A stretch of DNA of 64,000 nucleotides from Hyphomicrobiales bacterium (GCA_900467745.1 UBQW01000043.1:1-64000); one strand, 5' to 3'. Numbered from the stretch's first letter, positions 54,358 through 63,607 are shown. Program-made: numbers and translations. The notes: generated by a model not told the origin, from the letters alone.

Positions 54358-55812
54358 ATGTCGAATTCCACCCGTGCGATCACCGCATTCGCAGCAGCGC
54401 TGCTTGCCACCGTTGCCGTTCAGCCTGTTCATGCCGCCGATGCCGCAGCGACAAAGCTCATGGAGCGCGGCGCCAGCGAGGACCTGAGCACGCCCGGCGG
54501 CGCGCGCCGCATCTCTGGCGATATCACCGAGGCATACCGTGCCGCGATCGTCGACGGCCGCCCGAAGAACGTGATCCTCCTGATCGGCGACGGAATGGGT
54601 GATTCCGAAATCACCATCGCGCGCAACTACGCCGTCGGCGCCGGTCAGTATTTCAAGGGTATCGACGCGCTGCCTGTCACCGGCCAGTACACCCATTACT
54701 CGCTCGACAAGAAGACCGGCAAGCCGACCTATGTGACGGACTCCGCCGCATCGGGCACGGCCTGGGCAACCGGCGTGAAGAGCTATAACGGTGCGATCGG
54801 CGTCGATATTCGCGAAGAGGCCCACGAGACGCTGCTGGAGAAGGCCAAGGCTGCCGGTCTGGCAACGGGCAACGTGTCCACCGCCGAACTGCAGGACGCG
54901 ACGCCCGCCGTGCAGATCGCCCATGTGACGCAGCGCAAATGCTACGGTCCTGAAGCGACCACCGAGAAGTGCGCCAGCAACGCGCTCGAAAACGGCGGCA
55001 AGGGCTCGATCACTGAACAGCTGATCAACGCGCGCGCCGACGTGACGCTGGGCGGCGGCGCCAAGAGCTTCGGCGAGATGGCGAAGGCCGGCGAATGGAA
55101 GGGCAAGACGCTGCGCCAGCAGGCTGAAAAGCGGGGCTACAAGATCGTCACCAACGCCGACGAGCTTGCCGCCATCAAGCAGGCCAATGACAGCGCACCC
55201 GTTCTTGGTCTCTTCGCCGAGGGCAACATGCCGATCCGCTGGCAGGGCCCGCAGGCCAGCCACTACGGCAATGTCGAGAAGGAGCCCGTCGTCTGCAAGC
55301 CGAACGAAAAGCGCACGGCTGCCACGCCGACGCTGGCGCAGATGACGTCGAAGGCGATCGAGCTATTGAGCACCAACGAGAAGGGCTTCTTCCTGCAGGT
55401 CGAGGGCGCCTCGATCGACAAGCAGGACCACGCGGCCAACCCCTGCGGCCAGATCGGCGAGACCGTCGATCTCGACGAAGCCGTTCAGGAAGCGCTGAAG
55501 TTCGCGCAGCAGAAGGGCGATACGCTCGTCATCGTCACCGCCGACCACGCGCATGCCAGCCAGATCATCGACGCCAGCGCCAAGGCTCCCGGCCTGACCG
55601 AAGCGTTGATGACGAAGGATGGCGCCGTCATGGCCGTCAGCTACGGCAACTCGGACGAAGTCGACGACCAAGGCCACACCGGTTCGCAGCTGCGTATCGC
55701 CGCGTACGGTCCGCGTGCGGCCAATGTCAGCGGTTTGACCGACCAGACCGATCTGTTCTACACGATCAGCGACGCACTCGGCCTGAAAGCCCAGAAGGCC
55801 GCCATGAAGTAA
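54358..55812 (+). CDS. phoA: Alkaline phosphatase
   Basis: The 484-residue periplasmic enzyme has a signal peptide (about 1-27, ending VHAA). The active-site nucleophile region is TDSAASGTAWATG (Ser after Asp). Metal ligands lie in NVILLIGDGMGDSE, VEGASIDKQDH and VTADHAHASQI. It liberates phosphate from organic monoesters. The ATG at 54358 is used because the AGGAG sits nine bases before it. The ATG at 54349 directly abuts the ribosome-binding site. phoA is usually PhoB-regulated under phosphate starvation. Confidence 0.96.
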   Translation: MSNSTRAITAFAAALLATVAVQPVHAADAAATKLMERGASEDLSTPGGARRISGDITEAYRAAIVDGRPKNVILLIGDGMGDSEITIARNYAVGAGQYFKGIDALPVTGQYTHYSLDKKTGKPTYVTDSAASGTAWATGVKSYNGAIGVDIREEAHETLLEKAKAAGLATGNVSTAELQDATPAVQIAHVTQRKCYGPEATTEKCASNALENGGKGSITEQLINARADVTLGGGAKSFGEMAKAGEWKGKTLRQQAEKRGYKIVTNADELAAIKQANDSAPVLGLFAEGNMPIRWQGPQASHYGNVEKEPVVCKPNEKRTAATPTLAQMTSKAIELLSTNEKGFFLQVEGASIDKQDHAANPCGQIGETVDLDEAVQEALKFAQQKGDTLVIVTADHAHASQIIDASAKAPGLTEALMTKDGAVMAVSYGNSDEVDDQGHTGSQLRIAAYGPRAANVSGLTDQTDLFYTISDALGLKAQKAAMK

Positions 55813-55906
55813 GCCGCTCCGGCTTTCTCGATATCATACGGTTTTGCCGGTGCGGCCATGGATTGTGATTGACATTCCAGTGACTTCACCCTAAAGACCG
55901 CGCCAG

Positions 55907-55935
55907 CACGGGGCAGCAATGTCCCGTGTTTCATT
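55907..55935 (+). terminator. phoA: Possible terminator after phoA
   Basis: CACGGG, a ten-base loop, then CCCGTG is followed by TTTCATTT. The stem is only six base pairs, so this is a weak candidate, 95 bases after the phoA stop codon. Confidence 0.35.
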
Positions 55936-55949
55936 TGACATGTCCCGTG
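55919..55949 (+). repeat. 10-bp direct repeat upstream of rpsD
   Basis: ATGTCCCGTG occurs twice, starting at 55919 and 55940, a 21-bp period (two helical turns). The pair lies 120-150 bp upstream of rpsD. Downstream at 55985-56003, GGCCTC-N7-GAGGCC forms a small leader hairpin. The function of either is not known; a promoter or leader control site for rpsD is plausible. Confidence 0.4.
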
Positions 55950-56070
55950 GAGTTTCCAGTTCGCGTAACCGGAAAATCCTGTCGGGCCTCCCTCAAAGAG
56001 GCCAAAGGAGGGCGTGTTTCCTTCGAGCGGTTTGGAAACAGACCGCCGTAACATTCTGAAAGGAAATACG

Positions 56071-56688
56071 ATGAGCAAGCGCGAATCGTCCAAGTACAAA
56101 ATTGACCGCCGTATGGGCGAAAACATCTGGGGCCGTCCTAAGTCCCCGGTGAACCGCCGCGAATACGGCCCGGGCCAGCACGGCCAGCGCCGCAAGGGCA
56201 AGCTCTCGGACTTCGGTGTGCAGCTGCGCGCCAAGCAGAAGCTCAAGGGTTACTACGGTGACCTGCGCGAGAAGCAGTTCCGCGCGATCTTCGCCGAAGC
56301 AGCTCGCCGCAAGGGCGACACTTCTGAAAACCTCATCGGTCTGTTGGAATCCCGCCTGGATGCGATCGTTTATCGCGCCAAGTTCGTTCCGACCGTCTTC
56401 GCTGCCCGTCAGTTCGTCAACCACGGCCACGTGACCGTGAACGGCGTTCGCGTCAACATCGGTTCCTACCGTTGCAAGGCCGGCGACGTCATCGAAGTTC
56501 GTCAGAAGTCCAAGCAGCTGGTTTCGGTTCTCGAAGCTATCAGCCTGGCTGAACGCGACGTTCCTGAGTACATCGAAGTCGACCACAACAAGATGGTTGC
56601 TACCTTCGCTCGTGTACCGGCTCTCAGCGATGTACCGTACGCTGTTGTCATGGAACCGCACCTGGTGGTCGAATTCTATTCGCGTTAA
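56071..56688 (+). CDS. rpsD: 30S ribosomal protein S4
   Basis: The 205-residue S4 opens SKRESSKYKIDRRMGENIWG and continues with the S4 domain (RLDAIVYRAKFVPTVFAARQ, then FVNHGHVTVNGVRVNI). It is a primary 16S rRNA-binding protein. The ATG at 56071 fits the family start and GGAAA lies just before it. A longer upstream reading is not used. Stand-alone in this window, with its own terminator. Confidence 0.97.
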   Translation: MSKRESSKYKIDRRMGENIWGRPKSPVNRREYGPGQHGQRRKGKLSDFGVQLRAKQKLKGYYGDLREKQFRAIFAEAARRKGDTSENLIGLLESRLDAIVYRAKFVPTVFAARQFVNHGHVTVNGVRVNIGSYRCKAGDVIEVRQKSKQLVSVLEAISLAERDVPEYIEVDHNKMVATFARVPALSDVPYAVVMEPHLVVEFYSR

Positions 56689-56711
56689 TCGCGAGGCGTT
56701 TTCGCATACGG

Positions 56712-56741
56712 AAAAGCCGCCTCTCGAGGCGGCTTTTTTGT
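56712..56741 (+). terminator. rpsD: Rho-independent terminator of rpsD
   Basis: AAAAGCCGCCTC and GAGGCGGCTTTT form a nearly blunt perfect stem with a T-run, 23 bases after the rpsD stop codon. Confidence 0.92.
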
Positions 56742-56760
56742 TATCTTGAGAGGGGTCGTG

Positions 56761-57690
56761 ATGACGGATTTGCAGGCAATCCTCGACAGTATCTACACCG
56801 AACTCCAGCCGCGCATCGGCGAGGGCAAGGTCGCGGATTATATTCCTGAGCTTGCCAAGATCGATCCCGCGCAGTTCGGGCTCTCGGTGGTGACTGTCGA
56901 TGGCAAGGTCCATAGCGTCGGCGATGCTGCCGTGCCGTTCTCGATCCAGAGTATCTCCAAAGTCTTCATGCTGACGCTGGCGCTCGGCAAGGTCGGCGAG
57001 GGGCTGTGGAAGCGCGTCGGGCGCGAGCCGTCGGGCAATTCCTTCAACTCGATCGTCCAGCTCGAGCAGGAAGCCGGCATTCCGCGCAATCCCTTCATCA
57101 ATGCCGGCGCGATTGCCGTTGCCGACGTGGTGCTTGCCGGACACGAGCCGCGCGAGGCGATCGGTGAAGTCCTGCGTTTCGTGCGCTATCTGGCCGATGA
57201 CGAGACGGTGACGATCGACGACAAGGTTGCCAAATCCGAGACGCAGACCGGCTACCGCAATTTCGCGCTCGCCAATTTCATGCGCGCCTACAAGAACATC
57301 GATCATCCGGTCGAGCGTGTGCTCGGCGTCTATTTCCACCAGTGCGCGCTGTCGATGACCTGCGAGCAGCTGGCCCGCGCCGGCCTCTTCCTCGCCGCCC
57401 GTGGCGCGAATCCGATGACCGGCCATTCGGTCGTCTCGCCCAAACGCGCGCGCCGCATCAATGCGCTGATGCTGACCTGCGGCCATTATGACGGATCCGG
57501 CGACTTCGCCTATCACGTCGGCTTGCCCGGCAAGAGCGGCGTCGGTGGCGGTATCTTCGCGGTAGCGCCCGGTATCGCCTCGATCGCGGTCTGGTCGCCT
57601 GGGCTGAACAAGGTCGGCAATTCGCAGCTTGGCGCGGTTGCGCTGGAAATGCTGGCGGCGCGCACCGGATGGTCGGTTTTCGGCGATTGA
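56761..57690 (+). CDS. glsA: Glutaminase
   Basis: The 309-residue beta-lactamase-fold glutaminase hydrolyses glutamine to glutamate and ammonia. The catalytic Ser-x-x-Lys is S64-K67 in FSIQSISKVFML. EPSGNSFNSIVQLE, NPFINAGAI, YFHQCALSMTC and GLPGKSGVGGGI are all family signatures. A GAGAGG site precedes the ATG at 56761; an ATG five codons earlier lies within the terminator region. It begins 20 bases after the rpsD terminator. Confidence 0.96.
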   Translation: MTDLQAILDSIYTELQPRIGEGKVADYIPELAKIDPAQFGLSVVTVDGKVHSVGDAAVPFSIQSISKVFMLTLALGKVGEGLWKRVGREPSGNSFNSIVQLEQEAGIPRNPFINAGAIAVADVVLAGHEPREAIGEVLRFVRYLADDETVTIDDKVAKSETQTGYRNFALANFMRAYKNIDHPVERVLGVYFHQCALSMTCEQLARAGLFLAARGANPMTGHSVVSPKRARRINALMLTCGHYDGSGDFAYHVGLPGKSGVGGGIFAVAPGIASIAVWSPGLNKVGNSQLGAVALEMLAARTGWSVFGD

Positions 57691-57760
57691 TGCTGGGTTG
57701 TGGCGCGGCTTTCTGCTAGACGGGGTTTGGTTTCGACCTGGGGCCTGAACGGATGAGACA

Positions 57761-58654
57761 ATGAATATCGCAGCCAATATCGCGCCAAGCATTGGGGATG
57801 AGCTGGAAACGCCTGAGACCGAGGGCGCGATCGCGCATGCGCTGTTTGCCGATGCGCCAAGCTCCGTCTCGTTCAACAAGCTGCGCAAGCGGCTGCTGCG
57901 CCAGGTGCGCCAGGCCTTCGACGATTTCGGTATGCTCAAGGGCCAGAAGCGCTGGCTGATCGGGCTTTCCGGCGGCAAGGATTCCTATGGCCTGCTGGCG
58001 ATGCTGCTCGATCTGCAATGGCGTGGGCTGCTGCCGGTCGAACTCATCGCCTGCAATCTCGACCAGGGCCAGCCGAACTTTCCGAAGCATATCCTGCCGG
58101 ACTATCTGGCCAAGATCGGCGTCAAGCACCGCATCGAGTATCGCGACACCTATTCGATCGTGAAGGAGAAGGTCCCGGCTGGCGGCACCTACTGCTCGCT
58201 CTGTTCGCGCCTTCGCCGCGGCAATCTCTATCGCATCGCTCGCGAGGAAGGCTGCGACGCGCTGGTGCTCGGCCACCACCGCGAGGACATTCTCGAAACC
58301 TTCTTCATGAACTTCTTCCACGGCGGACGCCTGGCCTCGATGCCGGCGAAACTCCTGAATGACGAAGGTGACCTGATGGTGCTCCGTCCGCTGGCCTATT
58401 GCGCCGAGGACGACATGGCAAAATTCGCCGCCGCCATGCAGTTTCCGATCATCCCTTGCGATCTCTGCGGTTCGCAGGACGGGCTGCAGCGCAACGCCAT
58501 GAAGGACATGCTCGCTGATATCGAGCGCCGCATGCCCGGCCGCAAGGACACGATGTTGCGCGCGCTCTCGCATGTGAACCCGTCGCATCTGCTCGATCCC
58601 AAGCTTTTCGACTTCGCCGGCCTGATGGCGGGTGACGCCGCGCCGAAAAGCTGA
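57761..58654 (+). CDS. ttcA: tRNA 2-thiocytidine biosynthesis protein TtcA
   Basis: The 297-residue PP-loop enzyme thiolates cytidine-32 of some tRNAs. It has the PP-loop LSGGKDSYGLLAML and CSLCSRLRRG (the Fe-S-binding CxxC with the PP-loop helix). LGHHREDILETFFMN and CDLCGSQDGLQR (second CxxC) follow. Four cysteines in two pairs fit a [4Fe-4S] cluster. It lies 70 bp after glsA on the same strand. Confidence 0.93.
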   Translation: MNIAANIAPSIGDELETPETEGAIAHALFADAPSSVSFNKLRKRLLRQVRQAFDDFGMLKGQKRWLIGLSGGKDSYGLLAMLLDLQWRGLLPVELIACNLDQGQPNFPKHILPDYLAKIGVKHRIEYRDTYSIVKEKVPAGGTYCSLCSRLRRGNLYRIAREEGCDALVLGHHREDILETFFMNFFHGGRLASMPAKLLNDEGDLMVLRPLAYCAEDDMAKFAAAMQFPIIPCDLCGSQDGLQRNAMKDMLADIERRMPGRKDTMLRALSHVNPSHLLDPKLFDFAGLMAGDAAPKS

Positions 58655-58751
58655 TTTCGTCGCGGGCGTAAGCTCTTGTTTTGACACATGTCGTTGTCGC
58701 AAAATTGCGGCATAGTCTTTCGGCATGTCACAGCGCCAGGAAGGATTGACC

Positions 58752-59576
58752 ATGGTTTCCAAGATAGATGTAACGACGCTTGCCGATCTCCTGAGGCGGG
58801 CGGCGAAGGCGGAAATACTGCCGCGTTTCCGGCGGCTCGGCAGCGACGATGTACGCGCCAAGACAGAGGCGACCGATCTGGTGACGGAAGCCGATCTTGA
58901 AGCCGAGCGCATGATCAAGGCCGAAGTCGCGACGCTGTGGCCGGAGGCGCTGTTCATCGGCGAGGAGTCCGTTTCGGCCGATCCGGCGTTGCTAGGGAAG
59001 CTGAAGGATGCGTCGCTGTCGATCATCGTGGATCCGGTCGACGGCACCTTCAATTTCGCCTCGGGCATTCCCGCCTTCGGCGTCATGGCCTCGGTGGTCG
59101 CGAACGGCGAATGCATCGCCGGCATCATCTACGATCCGATGGGCGACGACTGGGTGATCGCCGAGAAGGGCGCCGGCGCATGGCTGAAGCGCCCAGATGG
59201 CGATACGCAGCGTCTTCGTACGTCTGCGCCCGTGGCGCTTGAGCAGATGGTCGGCATGGCCTCGACGGGCTTTCTGGCGCCGGGCAAGCGCGCCGAAGTG
59301 CTCGCCAACCTCGCCAAGGTCCGCTTCATCTGCAACTACCGCTGCGCCGCGCACGAACACCGGGCGTTTGCCGGCGGTCATGTGCACTACCTCATGTACA
59401 ACAAGCTGATGCCCTGGGATCACCTCGGCGGCACGCTCGCCTGCGTCGAAGCCGGCGGCTACGCGGCGCGCTTCGACGGTTCGGCCTACCTGCCGGAGCA
59501 TGTCGACGGCGGCCTGCTGATCGCACCGGACAAGGAAAGCTGGGAGCTGCTGCGGCGCGAGGTGTTTACTGTTTAA
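58752..59576 (+). CDS. Inositol monophosphatase family protein
   Basis: The 274-residue Mg-dependent phosphatase of the IMPase/CysQ/HisN superfamily has metal-binding GEESV, IVDPVDGTFNFASG and a later PWDHLGGTLACVEAGGY. It could be an inositol-phosphate, histidinol-phosphate or PAP phosphatase; the substrate is not resolved here. AGGAAGGA precedes the ATG at 58752. An in-frame ATG nine codons upstream lacks a site. Confidence 0.88.
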   Translation: MVSKIDVTTLADLLRRAAKAEILPRFRRLGSDDVRAKTEATDLVTEADLEAERMIKAEVATLWPEALFIGEESVSADPALLGKLKDASLSIIVDPVDGTFNFASGIPAFGVMASVVANGECIAGIIYDPMGDDWVIAEKGAGAWLKRPDGDTQRLRTSAPVALEQMVGMASTGFLAPGKRAEVLANLAKVRFICNYRCAAHEHRAFAGGHVHYLMYNKLMPWDHLGGTLACVEAGGYAARFDGSAYLPEHVDGGLLIAPDKESWELLRREVFTV

Positions 59577-59687
59577 GGCGATGCTCGCTCGAGATGCGGC
59601 CGCACGCAATGTGTGGCCGCGTCCGGCTTGAGCGGGAACCCTTCTTGAAGCATGTTGTGCTTGCCGACGTCTTCGGGAGGAACGCCA

Positions 59688-60293
59688 ATGAGCTTCGAGT
59701 ATCTTCTGACCGCCTTCATCATATGTGTGACGCCGGGGATCGGCGTGATCTATACGCTTTCCTCCACTCTGGGTGGAGGAATTCGCGCCGGCTTCTGGGC
59801 CGCAGTCGGCTGTACTGTCGCTACCGTTCTTCATCTGGCAGTCGCCATGGCCGGGCTCGCCGCCGTGCTCTACACCAGCGCGATCCTGTTCCAGACGGTC
59901 AAGTTTGCCGGTGTTGCATACTTGATCTGGATGGCCTGGGCTGTTCTCAACGATCATGAGGGGCTGTCGGTTCGGCCGAGTGCGCCAGCATCCGCCGTCC
60001 GGCTCGTGTGGCGCGGAATCCTGCTGAACATCCTGAACCCCAAGCTGCCGCTGTTTTTCATTGCATTCATTCCGCAATTCGTCCCGGCGGGTAGCTCGAT
60101 CGGCGTTCTGGTCGAGCTCGGCTTTGGCTTCACCCTGATGACCTTTGCGGTGTTCATGGGATACGCGGTGGCTGCCGCAACGGGCAGGGAGAGACTGTTG
60201 CAGAGCCGGCGTGCGATGAACTGGATGCGCCGGGCCTTTGCCGCCTCCTTCGCCTTTCTGGGATTGAAGCTGGCGACCGAGGCAACGCGATAG
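59688..60293 (+). CDS. LysE/RhtB family amino-acid exporter
   Basis: The 201-residue protein has about six membrane helices. It has the N-terminal TPGIGVIYTLSSTLGGGIRAG (variant of the P/GP loop) and LIWMAWAVLNDHE of the RhtB/LysE family. ILNPKLPLFFIAFIPQF is another family hallmark. It exports amino acids or homoserine lactone-like molecules in other bacteria; the substrate here is unknown. GGGAGGAA precedes the ATG at 59688. Confidence 0.88.
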   Translation: MSFEYLLTAFIICVTPGIGVIYTLSSTLGGGIRAGFWAAVGCTVATVLHLAVAMAGLAAVLYTSAILFQTVKFAGVAYLIWMAWAVLNDHEGLSVRPSAPASAVRLVWRGILLNILNPKLPLFFIAFIPQFVPAGSSIGVLVELGFGFTLMTFAVFMGYAVAAATGRERLLQSRRAMNWMRRAFAASFAFLGLKLATEATR

Positions 60294-60310
60294 GCTGCCG
60301 TGCGGAATTG

Positions 60311-60336
60311 AAAAGGCCCCGTTGCCGGGGCCTCTT
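60311..60336. terminator. Convergent terminator between the LysE and MFS genes
   Basis: AAGGCCCC, GTTGCC, then GGGGCCTC forms a stem followed by a T-poor plus-strand tail, but with TTTTC on the minus strand. It lies between stops of the convergent LysE-family and MFS genes and likely serves both. Confidence 0.65.
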
Positions 60337-60341
60337 GATGT

Positions 60342-61622
60342 TTAAAAATGTCCCGCGCCCGGATCGAGCTGCGGATCGTCGCCCGGGTGGGTGAAGAGCT
60401 TGCCGCCTTCGGCCCAGAGCGTGGCCACGATGCTGATCAGGCCGAAGAGCGCGAAGCCGCCGAAGAGCGGCTGCACGGTGCCGTTGAACAGCTGGCCGAC
60501 GCCGCCGCCGAGGATGGCGCCGAAGGTGGTCGAGACGAAGCCGGTGATCGAGGTCGCGGTGCCGGCAAGGTTGCCCATCGGCTCCAGGCTGATCGCCGTG
60601 AAGTTGGTGGCGATCACGGCGAACATCATCAGCAGGATCGTGAACAGCGTGTAGGCCAACGCGAAGCTTGGCGTGCCGCCGAGCGCCTTGAAGAAGCCGA
60701 TTGCCGAGATGATGGTGAAGAGGATCATCGCGACATGCGAGATGCGGCGCATGCCGAACTTGCGCACGAAGAAGCCGTTGGCGAAGTTGGCGACCGCGAT
60801 GCCGCCGGCGGTGGCCGCAAAGGCGATGGGGAGCCAGTCGCCAAGGCCGTAGACCTCGCCGAAGACCTGCTGAACGGAGATCACATAGGCGCTGATGACG
60901 GCGGTGAACATGGTCAGGCCGATCATGTAGCCGCAGGTGATCTTGTTGGTCAGAACCGTCTTGAAGCCATCAACGATGCTGCCGAACGACAGCGGGATGC
61001 GCTCTTCCTGCGGTAGCGATTCCTTCAGGCGAAGTGATGCCCAGATGAACAGGATGGCGCCGACGATGCCGAGCAGAATGAAGATCCAGTGCCAGTTGGC
61101 ATAGGTGATGATCAACTGGCCGACCGAGGGTGCTACGATCGGCACGATCATGAAGACGATCATGACATAGGACATGACGCGCGCCATCTCGCGGCCACCG
61201 AAACAGTCGCGGACGACGGCCATGGTGGTGATGCGGACGGCCGCGCCGCCGAGGCCCTGGATGAAGCGCATGACGAGCAGCATTTCGAAGCTGCCGGTGG
61301 CAGCTGCGCCGAACATGGCGAGCACATAGACCGCGAGGCCACCGAGCATGATGTTGCGGCGGCCGAACGTGTCGGACAGGCTGCCGAAGATGATCTGCGA
61401 TACGCCGAAGCCGAGGAAGAAGACGCCGATGACGAGCTGCGCGTCGTTGGCGTTGGCGACGTTGAGCGCATGGCCCATGGCGGGCAGGGCAGGCAGCATG
61501 CTGTCGATCGCCATGGCGACGCTTGCCGTCATGATGGCGATGGTGATGACGAATTCGAGGAAGCCCATGCCGATGCGGCTGGATCCCTGGTTTTCGGTGT
61601 GCGGCTTATGGGGCGGCGTCAT
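60342..61622 (-). CDS. Bcr/CflA-type multidrug efflux MFS transporter (copy 1)
   Basis: The 426-residue 12-helix MFS protein has the Bcr/CflA hallmark AIDSMLPALPAMG near helix 1 (after residue 40). GSLSDTFGRRNIMLGG is the loop 2-3 motif, and RFIQGLGGAAVRITTMAVVRD lies in helix 4. It likely exports drugs in exchange for protons; the substrate is unknown. An AGGACA stretch precedes the ATG. A paralogue lies directly upstream on the same strand, with a gap of 46 bp. Confidence 0.9.
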   Translation of the reverse strand: MTPPHKPHTENQGSSRIGMGFLEFVITIAIMTASVAMAIDSMLPALPAMGHALNVANANDAQLVIGVFFLGFGVSQIIFGSLSDTFGRRNIMLGGLAVYVLAMFGAAATGSFEMLLVMRFIQGLGGAAVRITTMAVVRDCFGGREMARVMSYVMIVFMIVPIVAPSVGQLIITYANWHWIFILLGIVGAILFIWASLRLKESLPQEERIPLSFGSIVDGFKTVLTNKITCGYMIGLTMFTAVISAYVISVQQVFGEVYGLGDWLPIAFAATAGGIAVANFANGFFVRKFGMRRISHVAMILFTIISAIGFFKALGGTPSFALAYTLFTILLMMFAVIATNFTAISLEPMGNLAGTATSITGFVSTTFGAILGGGVGQLFNGTVQPLFGGFALFGLISIVATLWAEGGKLFTHPGDDPQLDPGAGHF

Positions 61623-61668
61623 ATGATTGTCCTGAAATGTAGATGTGTCTCAACCGTCGCATGCGTGC

Positions 61669-62916
61669 TCAAACAGCCGGATTATGCGGCTGGAAGAGCT
61701 TTCCCTTCTCGGCGATCAGCACGAAAACGAGGCCAATGATCGAGACCGTGAAGTAACCCGCGACCATGGGAAGCGGTGTGCCGTTGAAGGCCTGGCCGAT
61801 GCCGGCGCCGATCAACGCGCCGCCGACGGTGCTCATGAAGCCGAGCACCGAGGAGGCGGTGCCGGCGACGTGGCCGAGCGGCTCCATGGCCAGCGAGTTG
61901 AAGTTCGAGCCGATCCAGCCGAACTGGAACATCGACAGGCCGAAGAAGCCGATGAACAGGAAGAAGGGCATCGGGTGCGGGCCGAATACCAGCGCCAACA
62001 GCCAGATGGTGTTGATGGTGATGAAGCCGAGCAACGCGCCATGCGACAGGCGGCGCATGCCGAACTTGCCGACGAGGCGAGAGTTCAGGAACGACGACAT
62101 CGACATGAAGACCGCAACGCCGGCAAAGGCGAAGGGGAAATAGACGCCGAGGCCGTAGATGCCGACATAGATCTGCTGCGCCGAGTTGATGAAGCCGAAC
62201 AGCGAGCCGAAGATGAAGGTGCTGGCGATCGTGTAGCAAAGCGCGATTCGGTTCGTCAGAACCAGCTTGAAGCCGCCAAGTACCGACTTCGCGGTGAAGG
62301 GACGAACGTTTTCCGGACGCAGCGTCTCGGGCAGGCGGATGTAAGCCCAGGCGGCGATCATGGCGGCCATGACGGCGATGAAAAGGAAGATCAGGTGCCA
62401 GCTGCCGAACAGCATGATGATCTGGCCGCTGCCCGGCGCGATGACGGGAACGATCATGAAGATCATCATAATCAGCGACATCACCTCGGCCATCTGTCGG
62501 CCGCCATAGATATCGCGAACGATCGAGATGGTAATGACGCGGGTGGCGGCGGAACCGAGACCCTGAACGAAGCGCAGGATCAGCAAGCCCTCGAAGGTCG
62601 GAATCAGCGCGCTGCCGAGCGACGAACAGATATAGATGCCGATGCCGGCCAGCAGGGGAATGCGGCGACCGAAGCGATCGGACAGCGGGCCATAGATGAG
62701 CTGGGCAAAACCGAAGCCGAGAAGGTAGCTGGAGACGACGAATTGGCGATGGTTTTCGCTTTCGACGTTCAGGCTGGCGCCGATCTGCTGCAGCGCCGGC
62801 AGCATGATGTCGATCGCCAGCGAGTTGATCGCCATCAGGAAGGCGGCAAGCGCGATGAACTCACCCTTGCGCACGGGGATGCGGCCCACGTGCGCGGCTT
62901 GTGATGAATCTGTCAC
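61669..62916 (-). CDS. Bcr/CflA-type multidrug efflux MFS transporter (copy 2)
   Basis: The 415-residue paralogue of its neighbour has the same topology and motifs: IDIMLPALQQIGASLN, GPLSDRFGRRIPLLAG and RFVQGLGSAATRVITISIVRD. It starts with GTG, with GGGAAT about seven bases ahead. It is probably cotranscribed with copy 1. Two similar but not identical exporters in tandem suggest an old duplication. Confidence 0.9.
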   Translation of the reverse strand: MTDSSQAAHVGRIPVRKGEFIALAAFLMAINSLAIDIMLPALQQIGASLNVESENHRQFVVSSYLLGFGFAQLIYGPLSDRFGRRIPLLAGIGIYICSSLGSALIPTFEGLLILRFVQGLGSAATRVITISIVRDIYGGRQMAEVMSLIMMIFMIVPVIAPGSGQIIMLFGSWHLIFLFIAVMAAMIAAWAYIRLPETLRPENVRPFTAKSVLGGFKLVLTNRIALCYTIASTFIFGSLFGFINSAQQIYVGIYGLGVYFPFAFAGVAVFMSMSSFLNSRLVGKFGMRRLSHGALLGFITINTIWLLALVFGPHPMPFFLFIGFFGLSMFQFGWIGSNFNSLAMEPLGHVAGTASSVLGFMSTVGGALIGAGIGQAFNGTPLPMVAGYFTVSIIGLVFVLIAEKGKLFQPHNPAV

Positions 62917-62940
62917 AATGTAATTCCCAAAAACAGGCCA

Positions 62941-62963
62941 AGGCGCTGTTCAGCACAGCGCCT
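62941..62963. terminator. Perfect hairpin between grxD and the MFS pair
   Basis: AGGCGCTGT, TCAGC, then ACAGCGCCT pairs perfectly. A second stem, ACCGGGC/GCCCGGT at 62988-63005, is closer to grxD. On the minus strand the first is followed by a few bases and then TTTTTG, so either may end grxD transcription or attenuate the MFS genes. Confidence 0.5.
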
Positions 62964-63016
62964 CGGACTCAAAATACAGAAATGGAAACCGGGCGGACGC
63001 CCGGTGACCGGTCAGG

Positions 63017-63352
63017 TCAAGCGGCGCCGCGAACGGTTACGCCGTTTTCCTGGAAGTGCTGCTGCAATTCGCCAGCCTGGAACATTTCCTTGACGATGTC
63101 GCAGCCGCCGATGAATTCACCCTTGACGTAGAGCTGGGGAATGGTCGGCCAGTTGGAGTAATCCTTGATGCCCTGGCGGATTTCCGAATCAGCGAGCACG
63201 TTGACGCTCTTGTAGTCGACGCCGATGTAATCGAGAATCTGCACGACCTGGCCGGAGAAACCACACTGGGGAAACTGCGGCGTGCCCTTCATGAAGAGGA
63301 CGACGTCGTTGGTCTTGATTTCGTTGTCGATGAATTCGTTGATGCCGCTCAT
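63017..63352 (-). CDS. grxD: Monothiol glutaredoxin (Grx4 type)
   Basis: The 111-residue monothiol glutaredoxin has the CGFS active site (Cys30 in FPQCGFSGQVV), VLFMKGTPQ at the start and WPTIPQLYVKGEFIGGCD (GSH site). It carries [2Fe-2S] clusters with glutathione and partners BolA in iron-sulfur trafficking. AAAGGATT precedes the ATG at 63352. bolA lies 278 bp upstream on the same strand. Confidence 0.95.
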   Translation of the reverse strand: MSGINEFIDNEIKTNDVVLFMKGTPQFPQCGFSGQVVQILDYIGVDYKSVNVLADSEIRQGIKDYSNWPTIPQLYVKGEFIGGCDIVKEMFQAGELQQHFQENGVTVRGAA

Positions 63353-63579
63353 GGGACTTAATCCTTTCAACAGGCGAGTTAAAGGCCCGCCGTTTCAATC
63401 GTTAAGCTTAGATAGCATGTGACGACCGGAATTCCAGCAGGTGGGAACAAAAAAAGGAGGGCCCTATCGGTCTGATGTTCCCGCTGTTGCCGAAGCGTTA
63501 CGGATTGCGGTTCGTCAACCCAACCGCCGCGTGCTGTATGCATTGGCGAAGAAGCCTGCCGCGTTCGCGACCAAGAATC
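63353..63579. other. Intergenic stretch with no feature seen
   Basis: The gap between grxD and bolA is filled, apart from the bolA terminator, by unremarkable sequence. An open frame on the plus strand has no ribosome-binding site and no recognisable protein. No tRNA or sRNA terminator is visible here. Confidence 0.5.
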
Positions 63580-63607
63580 AAAAATGCCCGGCGGAACCGG
63601 GCATCTT
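63580..63607 (-). terminator. Rho-independent terminator of bolA
   Basis: ATGCCCGG and CCGGGCAT flank CGGAA. On the minus strand the stem is followed by TTTTGATT. It lies 24 bases beyond the bolA stop codon. Confidence 0.85.
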
